DNA of 64,000 bases from Patiria pectinifera. Taxonomy: Eukaryota > Echinodermata > Asteroidea > Valvatida > Asterinidae. The notes beneath the pieces are model-generated. The model worked only from the letters and a program-made list of their open reading frames with translations. It was not told the origin of the DNA and did no database searches. How positions within the stretch are numbered: the stretch's first letter is position 1; every line of letters begins with the position of its first letter. The stretch lies in NCBI GenBank assembly GCA_029964075.1, contig CM057140.1, positions 9,876,643 through 9,940,642 on the forward strand, given 5' to 3'. The position numbers were made by a program, and so were the translations under genes. Shown piece by piece: positions 1-12,700 of the stretch.

Positions 1-737
1 CCCTTTACAGCTGCACGAATCCTATAGATCTCTCTTTGCCTGCAGTATTAATGGCTGTCGATTGTGCCCACTGGCTAAGATGTGCCAGGTGTTTGGGTTT
101 GACACAGCCAGACAGTAAGATACCTAACAGTATCCTGGGATCTGCCGACAGATAGACCAACAGATATTGGCTATCTGTGCGATGGTCCTAGACATTTACT
201 TAGTACATTAACCCTAAACCCTCCAGGATATTTTGGCTAGAAACCCTGCCAAACATAGCAACATGCAACACTTGTCTAAATGACAAGCCTGCTCAGTGTA
301 GCAAGATCCATCAGGCCAAAAGTCTCAAGGCCAAACTGCCTCAGGAGTCTGTGGTCCCCGAATGCAGCAGGATACAACTGTGGCATTGTTCAATGGGATT
401 AGCTCTCATTGTTTCCAGAACATTTCGTTTATGCACTGGTGTTGGTAGCTGAATGCATCAAAGTGCACCAGACTTTTCCACCTGATGCACTGTGTTGCGT
501 CTGGCAGGGTTAGGGTTAAAATAGTTTGAAACTGTTACCACCTTTTGGTAATACACTCTTTCTGCTGTTTTGTTAGTGCTTCTATTTTTCTTTTTGATTT
601 AGTGTGAACAAATCCTCCTTTGATGCAAGATTCTAACTTTGAAATTAGCTAAAAATTTTGTATTATTGGTCTGTTAGAATATCCAAATATCCTTTCCGTC
701 CAGTTTTCTCACATTTTCGCCTTGAAACCCTCACCAG
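1..737 (+). other. HECTD2 intronic sequence upstream of first visible exon
   Basis: No coding exon is recognised here. The acceptor of the exon at 738 is preceded by a pyrimidine-rich tract (about 690-735). The main content is a MITE at 208-519. The N-terminal HECTD2 exon or exons must lie further upstream or be too short to recognise. Confidence 0.5.
208..519. mobile_element. MITE with TTAA target and CCCTAA ends (family B, copy 1)
   Basis: The left end reads TTAACCCTAAACCC and the right end GGGTTAGGGTTAA. TTAA is present on both sides, as expected for a target-site duplication, and the ends form short terminal inverted repeats. The interior repeats words such as TGCACCAGAC and CTGGCAGG in both orientations. 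No ORF is present. It lies in a HECTD2 intron or 5' flank. TTAA plus CCC ends resemble piggyBac-type elements, but no transposase is visible to prove this. Confidence 0.7.
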
Positions 738-3700
738 GTCTCGAAGTACCCCCGTCGGTAGCTATGGCAACCTCAGCATCTCCTCAGCGATGAGTTTCGG
801 CAGCGGTCCGCCCGGCTCTCTCCCCTCCATGAACAGCTCCCCAGCCCACCTCCTGTCCTCCCAGGAAGCTCTGGATGAGACCGATGACCTGAGACAGTTT
901 GAGAGGTCGGTGTCGCTGGAGATGTCTTGGGACGGGGTCGGGGAGTTCTCCCTGACTCATCTGACACTGCCTATGCTTAAGGTATGGTGTGCGCATTGTC
1001 ACCAAAGAGCTGTATTGAATTACTAGAGAGTCAACTCACTGTACACAATGTCATGTGCTCGGTGCATCTATGCTTGTCCACAAAGGGATGAAATGCTCAT
1101 GTTATCTGCATATCTACGTTTATCTGCATATCTGCTTTTGTACTCGAAATCCATGCGTAAACAGCCTCCACTCCATGGGCGTGTTCCTTCCTTGAAAACT
1201 GCATGCACTGTATGCGCTCGCATGTTATCGCCTGCATGTGTTGTCACAAACAAACATATTTTTTTAAACTGCGCGATGTGTGTAGGGTATGGATTACGGA
1301 AGCCTCGTTTTTAGCCTCAGAAAACCTGTATCTTGTGTTATAAAGGGACGACAGAGGTACGTACATTTAATATAAATCCTTGCTAAATAACGCAACGTCG
1401 AAATCTCTTGTTTGAAGGGACTGATTTTACAACAAAAAAAAACAATTTCAAAATGTTAAGCACGGCGTAGCGCCTTAGATACATCGACTGGGGTCCTAAT
1501 TTAAATGTGCCACTATTTGGCACATCTAAATCACACAATTCCAGGGGTTAAGATCGCGCAAGGAATGATGGGAACCAACATGGCACAGCAAGATCGTACC
1601 CATGGAAACGAGGTTGATGCGTAAATAAAGCCGAAATGCCCTAAATGGAAACATACATTTGATTAACCCGCCTATGCAAACATACATTCTATGCCAAGTT
1701 GTCCTTTCAGTCAAAATCAATCGAGTGACTGTTTTCAACATGTAAGAGCTTCCAGCCTACATAGAGCAGGATTGGCTGGCTGTGACTGTTTGTGTATTAA
1801 ACTTGGTGCAGCTGTGCTTTGACTGTACGGGATTGATAAGCCAGCTGTGCCTACCACTTGCCTGTTTGTGTCTGTTGACTGAATTTGACTAGTCACTGTG
1901 TTTGCGTGAAATAGGATCTGACTGTTGGTGACTAGCCTGTGTAAAAGGCATGACAGGATTGATTTTTTGACTCTCTGTGACTGTTCAGATAGCTGGAGGG
2001 TTAAAGAGCATATAATTTTGCTCCACAAATACACCGCTAATCTTTACGTATACATGTGCTGTTAATGATTTTTGTTCACACTAATAGAAAACTTTGTCAA
2101 TTCAGTAGCCCTGTTTGTTGTTATATTGCCAACAGGCCATATCCGACTAGGCTGCAAGGCAGCCGTCACAGGCACAGGCTTGTGTCGATCAGCAGCAGCC
2201 ATCAGCCGCAGCCAATGAGACCCCCGCGTCATCATCCGTCTGTACTGCCTTCTTCGCGTGCGCTTACTTGAATTAGCGCTGGGCGCCAGGGCACGCGGCG
2301 CGGTGGACGTATTGATGGTTTTTCGTTGATATTTTGACCGTGCTGAAGTCGCACTTTTTTGTCAACGCTTTTGTATGAGCATTTAGGATGATTATACTGA
2401 AGAAAAAAAAGCAGCGATCGAAGTCAAAATTCGAGAGGAATATCGTGAAAATTTAAAAAATGTGTATTGTAACATAAGGCCTATAGCACTCAGCAAGCTA
2501 TACGACAATGCAATGATGTACGAACTTTTCCAATAAAAATTGTACTTGTCACTGCTTGTACATTGTACATGTAAAATGTATTTTGTTTGATCAGCAAAAA
2601 CAAAATTTAATTAGATTATTGTTAGTGTCTTGATTTTATGTAACATTATAAGCACATACATGTACATATGTACTTTGTATGATTACCCCTGACTGGACCT
2701 ACATTACGCCAAGCGCGCGCGCGCGCCTGCGCGCAACCGTGATGCGTAGGCACCCAGGTATGTATTGCCTTGCATTTAGACTTTATGCTAAATTCCATTC
2801 GAAGGTTTAAAGCGTAAGCGTTTTCTCAGAAAGAAAAGTTGTCAGGAAAAGTTACTACAGCGTGCATGTCCATGCATCAACTTGTCTAAATTTGAACTAG
2901 TAATAGTGTGGGCTATCTATGCAGTGGTCCCAGACAGTGCAAAAATCAAAATCAAATAACTGACCGACTGAGTCACTGACTGACTGACTGACTCCCCCAC
3001 ACTGAATATAAATACTAAACTGAAAACTAAACTAAAAACTTATGCATGCTCATGTTGACTTACATTGTAGCACGCACTTTTGAGTTTTTGAATTGACAGT
3101 TTATCAACATGTTTATGTGTCTGCTTGTTGGTTATTTCAGGGAGCCATTGAGACCTACAAGAGTTCAGAGGATCCGTCCTTCCTGATCAACACCATCAGA
3201 ACTGTTTTCACTTCGTCAGAGGCACTCAATGCGAGCTTCAGGGTCAGTACATGCATTGCTTCAACCCTAACCTAAATGCCTTCAAATTTAACGCACGGTT
3301 TTGGTGGATTGTAGAGCTCAGCCACCGTTACTTTGTATGTAACTTGATGCCTGCTAAAACTTCAATTACAAAGAAACAGCCTATTTGAGATTCTAGGGGC
3401 ACAATGGGAGGGCACTTCGTGGTTTCGGTAAGCGTTTGTACACTCAACCAAAAAAACCCCAAAAAAACCCAGCCCCTTAATACTTTTTTGTCGAACTCAA
3501 AAACTACTAGGCACATCTTGCTCAAATTACGACTGATCAGTACAGAAATTCCTTAGCAATCCAGCCATACTCTTTGTTTGGCCCAAAACAGTGATAATGT
3601 GTTCAAAATATTGCAATTTATGACAAACGGTACTGAGAAAAAAGTTGCACTTATGCATACATTGCAAGGTGAGTGTGAACCACAACTTGCACGTATACAA

Positions 3701-6700
3701 AAGTGCAACTGTTTTCGGTATCATTTGTCATCAATTGCATAAATTCGTACATGTTAACACTGTTTTGGGCAAAATAAAGAGTATGGCTGGATTGCTAAGG
3801 AATTTCTGTACTGATCAGTCATTATTTGAGTGAGAGGTGCTCAGAAGTTATTAGACAAAAAGGTATTGGAAGGGGAGGGGGACTTTCTTTTTTGGTTGAG
3901 TGTATTTACTGGTAGGTTTGAGTATTTTGAAATTGGTCCCAAACAAAAGTAAATGGATTTCACGGTTGAGTGGTACACGGTTTCCATTTATGTCCTTTAA
4001 TGGTGGATTTAGAGCGATTCTTGGCCAAAAAAAATTGATAAATATTGTCTTCCATGTTGTGTATGCAGAGATCTATTCTGCCCTGGCTTTGGTGAATTTC
4101 AATTTTTGTGTGATGTTTCTTGATAAGTTTCTTGTACAATAGGTGTGAGAAAACGGATGTCTTTTGTGTTGCAATGTAATGTTTCAGGTTGAGGATGGTA
4201 GCCCAGCTGGCCCCATCGACCTCTCGGCTGTCAGGCAAGCCTATGCCTTGCTATGGACCCTGACGCCCCTCGATGTGTTCCTATCCACTATGACTAACGC
4301 ACTGGAGATCCTTCTGATGTCATTGGATACAACGGTCATACAAGCAGATCAGATCAACCAGGTAAGACAGGGAGTGATCTTAAAACTCTGCTTTTAACCC
4401 ATACTCCCAAACGTCTTTTTCTAGGAACTGGACCAATTCCATCAAAATCCATCAATCACTGTGCGTTTAAATACAAAACTGTACATGACAAAATGGAATC
4501 CACCACTGACGCACTGGTTGACATTCATGGACTTGCTACACATGGCTTTTATCACAATAGCAGTACAGGAAGCTAGGCAAAATCAATCGGATACCCCTAG
4601 CACTGCTTCAGGCCTCCAGGCCCAAGTCCATCATACTCCATCAATATTTAGTCACGCCAGGCCTTCTGGACTAAGTCCCCCCAAAATCCAGCAAAGTGGG
4701 GGGATAAATTTTGATGGAGTTGGGGTGGTTAGGGTTAAAGGAAATCTTTAAGTTTAATCCAGAGTTCTCCATTTTTACTAAAAGAGATTGCAAATTTTGG
4801 ACGCTGATCCAATATTTCTTGCTGCAGATACTCATTTTGCTGGAGAACCCGTTGCTAGAGACGCCGGAACTCCTGCGCATATTCTGCCATGTCATCACCA
4901 AATTGCCTGCCAACACACACCGGAATCTAGTGAGGGCGCTGTCCGCGTACGACAGGAAGCACTTCCAGCGTCTGCTCCAGTTGATCAAGACCTACCTGGG
5001 CTCTGTCTTACGACCTAACCACCGGTATTTACCATTTCTTTGGCTAAATTTATTTGGCATTGCTTGCATTTGGATAAAACACTGAATGTGTAGTAATGAT
5101 AATAATAATGTGGTGTTTTTATTGCATGGTATACCAACTTTTCAAAGCACTTTACAATTATTACCCTTGTTCATCAGGTTATTAGACAGTTTTTTGCAGT
5201 GGATCAAGATCAGTAACTCTGGTCTCTACCCACACTTAGTATCCACTAATCCTGGGTGGGGTGAGGAAATTGCAATAATGTATCTTGCCCAAGAACACAA
5301 AAAGGAGGGTTCGGACCCAGATACCATCACCACCATAACCTTTCGAACACATTCAACCAATCATCAACCAAACTGAGAAATTTCTCATTTTGAGACTTAT
5401 TTCGTTAAGCAGCAATTTCTTTGAATCTTAGCATTGTCGACAAAATTAGAGAAAAGTTCCAAATGTTGGGCTGTGTCGGTGGAACATTTCTGATATACTG
5501 TTGTTTCCAGTACAGTGCATTGTTAACCTTTTCCAGCTGTGATAAAATAAGAAGTCTGTTGTGTGTTCTCGTTTAGTGTACATGAGAACATCATCTGCAT
5601 TGCCAAGGTGTTGTCTGTTCTTCATGAGGCTAGCACACTAGCAGAGTCTGAAGGGAAGACGCGCCGTAACCCAGAACAGCTGGCGACTATGAAGGATTTC
5701 TACAGCGATCAACTGTCAAGGTGTGTAGTTCTTTTAAAAACAAATTCATTGTTAGAACTCTGCCAGCTGTTATCTGCAGAAATCTAAGATTTTGGTTTTT
5801 TGGGGGGGAGTAGGGGGTGAATGTAATGTGTTTACATCATTTTAGTCAACTTGGAGGACATTTGATCAAGGACAAGTTGTTAACTGGTTGTTGATTTGTG
5901 GTGTAAAAAACACCTGTGCGGTATATCAGCAATGTGTGAACATTTCTAGTCAAACAATGGTTGAAATATCACCATGAAACTTCTCCTATTCTGGCAAAGG
6001 CTCGGCTCAAATTATAAGTCTGACAATTATCGTAGTTTAAGTTAAAACAACGTTCTGTCAAATGCAACATGTTAGATAATGTTTCTGAAACACTTTCTAC
6101 GTTTTGCTAGTTTTTTTGTGCTTAAAGTTACAATTTAACAAAATTTGTAAATAAGGTTCTTTTGTCCAAATTTTTCAGTAAGTCCCCTATAGCTTTGAGA
6201 TGATGACTATTCCGATTTTTGTAACAAGTGCTGACATTTCTTGAAAAATATCAATGAAATCACCTAGGGCTCCATCAGGAATACTATAAATGCCTCTTTC
6301 CCCACCCCTCACATCCCATCAGGAACATGGACTACATGGGCGAGTTCCACAAGTGGAAACTGCGAGCCCAGCGCAAGGAGAAGGCAACAGCCAGCGTCAG
6401 TCACAGCTCAACCAGCGATAGCGGTTTCAGTAGCACCAGCAGTAGCAGCGGTCTGAGTGAGGAGCAAGGAGCCCATAGCAGGGCTGGCTCGGGCAGTGAG
6501 ATGGAGTCACTACTAGACTTCCCATTTCTTCTGGACCCTGCTGTAAGTTCCTTGCATTATAACCTATACTTCTCTGTAGTTATTATCTCTGTAGTTATTT
6601 TGTTATTTAGACGTAACATTCCTTTACTAGTCTACCAATGTAACTCTTTCTATGGTGAATTGAATTGGAGCAATAGTCATGTTCACATGATATTTTATAA

Positions 6701-9700
6701 CACAAGTGGAAAATTCACTACAGGGGTGAGTCAGAATGTGGACCCAAGTTCACCATTTTCTTGTGGCAAATAGAGTATATTGAGAGTGTTTCATATGAAT
6801 GGTTATTACCTTGTCTTCCACAGGAATTTAGAATTTTTCAAATTAGTGGCTGTGGTGAGGAGTTATGCCATTTTCACTGAAGTGGCTCATTTTCCAGTTT
6901 GCAAAGGAAATTGGTTTTGCATTTTTTTAAATGTGTTAATAACTTCAAGTGAGTCAGTCACCATGACTAGGTTATTATTTGTTACAACACTGCTTCACAT
7001 CAGTACGCGATTTCAATAAATTTGTTGAACCATGGAACCGTAGTCAGAGTGTTTTTAGCGTGTGTTCTTCGCTAGCGCTTTTCTCCAAAATGATACAATG
7101 GATATACATGAAACTTTCACCAAATATGTTCAAACTACCAGCCTATAGCATATCTCATTTGCACTTGTTTTGATAATTGCTACATCTTTTTAATACTTTC
7201 TTTAATTTGGGTCCAGATCATTCTGCTTCACCATGTAAGATATTGTTACTGATTTTTCACATTTTTTTCTCTGTCAGTCCAAAGTCCACATCTTGCACCT
7301 GGATGCAGTGATGCAGATGAGGCAGGAGTACCAGGCAGCCATCTTGCATCAAGCTGTAAGTCAGATCTAAACAAGTCTTAATTAATTACCAGATAAGTCA
7401 GGTTTTGGTTCTGTTTTAGTCAGGTTTTGGTAAAACACAGAATGTGCTTTTGACCAAATAAATACACACTTCTTATGTGCAACATGTGCATATATTTTCT
7501 AAGAGAGGCAATTTTGTTATTATTTTCTACAACATAAATAAAGTTTTAAAAATACTAAACGGTTACATGTAGTTTGATAAGCACAACTTCTGAATGGGAA
7601 AGTAGGTAATAGGATTATTCTTCAAGCTTTCGAATCAGCTGAATTCTGAACGAAAACAATTCCACAGACAAACATTGAAGTAACTAATCTGTCTTGTAAA
7701 TATTGAAATATTATTGCTGAAGTTGAGTCCGTAACAAGTCCTCACAAGTTTTTGCAAGTCCATCACCAGTCTAACACAAGTCATCCAGTCCCAATTCAAA
7801 TCACAAGCGATTCCAATGAATTGTAACAAAAGCATTCCTTTGTTATTGTTTATCGCCTGTTACCTTGGACAGAACCTGGGACAGAACCTGCTAATCAACT
7901 TGTGATTTGCTTGTGTCTAAACTTATGATTGACTGAACCACAACACTGTGACAAATCGTACCATAATCTTTGTCTTTGACCCCAGAGGGTCTACCAGGCC
8001 CAGAAGTACCTGCTCAATCCCAACAAGAACGCCCTGAAGGACTCCATCAAGGCGGCCATGTGTCCGTTCTTGGTCCTGGAGGTCCGGAGATTCTCCCTCA
8101 TCAGAGACACCTTAGCCCAGATGAGACTGAAACGCAGGGACCTGAAGAAACCACTCAAGATCAAGTACGTGGGTGGCGGGGAACAGGTCAGTAGTTTTAT
8201 ACAGAGTGTTCAATTTTGGTTTCAGAGGTTTTAGGCCACTGACTTTGAGGGACTGTCGCTGGAGTGCCGTGGCCTAGTGGTCTGGAGCATTGAATTCGTG
8301 GTCTGCGGGTAATTCTGCAGGTTGTGGGTTCGAGTCCAGCCTGGGGTTGTGATACGTGTGTCCTTCGGCAAGGCACTTAGTCACTCATTGCTTCTCTCCA
8401 CCCAGGAGTAAATGGGTACCTGTGAGGACAGATATGGTTATTGTGCTTGGTTTTAGCTGCTTTGCGCCGAAATGGCAGCATGGAGCTGTATACTCCCCAG
8501 GGAGCTGAGATGGTATTTGGAATGTTTCATTGGCCAAATGAGCAGCGTAATACCTGAAAGTAGAGGGTTCTATTCACATTTTAAAAAGTTAATTAACTCA
8601 GGTTATCAACAATGTTCCTTTCTTTTTATCAGTTATTATGTTATTACTGCAAACATTAAAACTTAGATCAAATTGCTATCTTAATTCCTGAAGAAAGCTA
8701 GTGTATTACATTGTGATACTGACTTTAAATATACGCAAAATCTGCTTCCCTTGCTTGTGTCGGCTGAGAAATTGACTTCAACAAATCAGGAATGGCAGTA
8801 ACCCAAGATCCAAATGTAAAGTCATCTGTGGCTAACTGTGAGTTTTTAATCCTTGTTTTGCATTCAGGGTTTGGATATGGGTGGTCTGCAGAAGGAGTTC
8901 TTTCAACTTATCACAGAGGCTGTTTTTGACCCCAAATATGCCATGTTCACGGTCTTAGAAGAGTCTAGAACACTTTGGATTAACGGTGAGTTCAAATCCT
9001 AGGCTGACTGTCATTTAAAATTAACTCCAGATGAACTGAACAGAATTGTAATCAAGTCAATTACAAGTCAGTCACAAGTCAATCACAAGCTTTGGTCCAG
9101 TAATCACGGTGTTCGACTCGTGTGCCATGGTACATGGGTTTGAATCCTGACGGGGAACATGGTGCTTGTGCACTTGGGCAAGGCACTTTACTACGATTGC
9201 CTCTCTCCACCCAGGTGTAGTAAATGAGTCCCGGGTAGGAAGAAATTCCTTCAATGCTTGAGCGCCGTAATGGCAGCCGTGCTAAAGCCATGGTAATAAT
9301 ATGAGCGCCAGGAGCGTCTTTTTGTGACGGACATGTGCGCTACACAAGACGCCAGTATTATTATTATTATTAACAGAGGATAGACAAAGACAAAGGAAGG
9401 CATGTGTCCAGTTTATTTGAATAGGTTGTCACTTGATAAAACTGAAGAACTTCAAATTTGACTTGTGAGGACTTGTGATTGAATTGTGACTGACTTGTGA
9501 TTAGCTTGTAATGACTTCTGATGACCTGTGAGTACTTATGATGAGTTGTGATGGCTTGTGATGACTTGTGATTGACTTGTGATTGACTTGTGATGACTGA
9601 TATTTGACTTGTTATGACTTGCGGTTGAATTATTATAACTTATCTGTGACTTATTATAACTTGGTGATCTTGTGATTGACTTGTCATAAGTTTTGTGTGA

Positions 9701-12700
9701 CTTGTAATAACTTTTGATTTACTTATGATGACTTACAGTGCCTTATGATGACTTGCAGTTGACTTGTGATGTCTTGTGACCGACTTGCGATTTACTTCTT
9801 CTCAGGTGGTTCCTTAGAATCAGGTGATGAGTTTGAGCTCGTTGGGTCCCTCCTAGGTCTCGCCATCTACAACGGTATCATCCTAGACGTCCACTTCCCC
9901 ACGGCCATCTACAAGAAGCTGCACGGTGAGATCATGGACATCGAAGACCTGATGGAGATCCAACCCTCACTAGGCAGGGGACTGAAGGAGCTGTTGGCTT
10001 ACCAGGGGGAGGAGGAGGACGTCGAAAATGTCTTCTGTCAGACCTTCCAGGTATGTTGGGTGAAAGGGTGGAAAGTTCTGATACTGTAGCTTTTTTAGAT
10101 AATCAGTTCTTAATTATCAATTCATCTTAATTTGTAATTAATTATAACTCTTGAATTTTCAATGTAAACTTTTTGAACATTTATAGTTCCTGTATAAATC
10201 CCGATTGTTCAATTTGTGTTCTACAGTAATGCATTACACATAGCTATTCCTTTTTACCTACACCCACACATGTGCTCGTACAGTGTGGATTGTTTCAGCG
10301 TACAGAGCATGTGTGACATTCCTGTGCCCACTCCTAGGCTGTTAACCCATACATCCAAGTCTTATTGGTCATTTGACATTGAAAGTTTCTTAGTACATCA
10401 GGATGTTATTACTCATTCGTTGTCATTGTTATTTGTTAGAATTAAGGAAAATAAGATGTGTGATGGATTTTTCCTTTCTTAAGTATTTCTTATGTATTTC
10501 TTATTTCAACTACATCCTGTTTCCACAGTATATAAGCACTGCCCCAATGGGGAGTTCCTAAGTAGCAGTTGTTAGTAGTCCGTATTCAGTGTTCGTTCTA
10601 GTTCACAATCAGTTTATTCCACTTCATTTTTCCTCAGTTCACTTCTCAGTTCACTAGCAGCTCACTTCAACCAATTCAGTTAACTCGGCACATATTACAA
10701 ATCGTTGTGGAATGGTTAAAGGGAATATACATCATTTGCTTTTGCTGTAATTTTCAGAAATGGATGGAATTGGGGGGTTGGAAATATATAGCAAATATAG
10801 TTACACTGACTTTTTTGAGGTTTTGGGTTCGAAAATGCTATAAAAACCAAGAAAAACAATCATTTTCCTGTAGTCTGGTTCCCTGACTCCATTTAAGAAG
10901 AAACAGAGCAGTTTACATACATTGGGGAATTGTAAGGTCAGGGAACCAGTCTAGCTGGCTTGTACCCGTTCATAGGTGTGTAATCGATTGCAAACAAGTG
11001 CGATGGTCAACTGGGGCCAGTATTTGAAAAAAAGCCAGTTTTTTCCAACGCTGGTCGGCCGATCAGCGTTGGAAATTGATACAAAAATACCACTTTTCTT
11101 GAAAATGACAGTATACCAGGTGCCATGATTTTACAGGATGCTTTACACTGTCATTCACTAACAGTCCAGCAAGGTATTTCAAAATGATTTGGTAGTTTTA
11201 TTTTTTGATGTTTGCAAATATTGTATTTTCCTTTAACACAATTCTCAACTCAAGACATTTGTGCATCGACTACCTATTCCCAAACAAGACGAAGCCTTTC
11301 TTAACTGTACTCCAATTCTGCATGACCCTGACAAACTGGTGGATTTTGTAAGGACCTTGGGGTAAGAATTGTTAGTTTGTGCAGTCAGCATTCTTACATC
11401 TATCTCTGCATGTTCATTTTTCTTGGCCAGATTTCGTACACCATGATGGGGGAGTTAGTCACGGTGGATTTATTGCCAAACGGTTCACAGATAGCAGTCA
11501 CCAATGAGGTAGGTCGTTGTGGAGCTTACAAAAAAAACCAATTTACTTAAATTTCAAAAATATGTTTATGATTGGTTAATCCTTGGCAGTGAAAATCTGG
11601 GTTGAAATAAGTGAGTTTTCAAGTTGTGGTCCACTTTTCACCCTCTAGTGATTTCTGGGTCATTCTATAAATTTGGGGTCCACTTTTTTTCCCGTCCCTG
11701 TTACATCTGACATCTATGATTCTATAATTCTGATGCACTCCTTAATGCAGTCATCCTCCAAGAGTGATTATGAATAGCAAACTACCTACCCAACAAATAA
11801 ACAATCATTTGAAGTCACTTTTAATGATGCTTGAATGGCAAATTACAAAGTACCAAGGTAACAGGGACGGGAAAAATGTCACACTTTGGACCCTAAATTT
11901 ATAGAATGACACTTCTGCATGTCTGAACAAACAATTTGGTTCTGATGAGAACCAAGTCAATAAACAATTTGGTAAGGGAAGGGTTAATACCCTGCATTGT
12001 AATTGTCAAGAAACACTGGATGCACAAATTTGATTATTTTTTGATTTGTATTTTTTCCCCCTAGAATCGTGAGGAGTATGTGAGGCTGTACATTCAGCAT
12101 ATTCTAGTAGACAGTGTAGCCACACAGTTTGAAGCCTTCGCCCACGGCTTCCACACAGTCTGTGGCGGCTCAGCGTTGCGTCTGTTCCAAGCCGCCGAGA
12201 CAGAGATGCTGGTGTGTGGGAGTCCGGAACTAGACTTCATGGCTCTGGAGGCCTCAGCGACTTACGAGGACGGATACTCACGGTGTGGATTGTGCTGTGT
12301 TTGTCTTAGATTTGTAATTTGTGTTATAAGCCATCACAAGTCATCATAAGTCAATCACAGTTCAATCACAAGACTCCACATGTCATCACAACTCATCATA
12401 AGTCAATCACAAGTCATCACAAGTTAATCACAGTCAATCGAAGGTCAATCAAAAGTTCACAAAAGGTTGATCAAAGGTCAATCACAAGTCATCACACATC
12501 ATCACAAGCCATCACAAGTCATCACAAGTTAACCACAAGTCAATCACAAGTCATCACATGCTATCACAAGCCATCATAAGTCATCACACATCACAAGCCA
12601 TCACAAGTCATCACAAGTTAACCACAAGTCAATCACAAGCTATCACCAGTCATCACAAGTTAACCACAAGTCAATCACAAGTCATCGCAAGCCATTACAA

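Larger units (their letters stand above)
982..3140 (+). other. HECTD2 intron, 2.16 kb
   Basis: Bounded by GTATGG donor and TTTCAG acceptor. It contains a family C MITE (1663-2004), a GC-rich patch at about 2265-2315 of unknown role, a CG-dinucleotide run (2711-2735) and a short GACT repeat (about 2972-2996). The small open frames here have no recognisable homology. Confidence 0.6.

Noticed and set aside
10310-10700. Solo LTR of a Gypsy-type element
   Set aside because: TGT..ACA ends and a TATATAAG box are suggestive, but no target duplication, primer-binding site or second copy is seen.
11256-11366. Possible extra HECTD2 exon ending in a GTAAGA donor
   Set aside because: It would end out of phase with the next exon, and the HECT domain is continuous without it; more likely a fragment of a mobile element.
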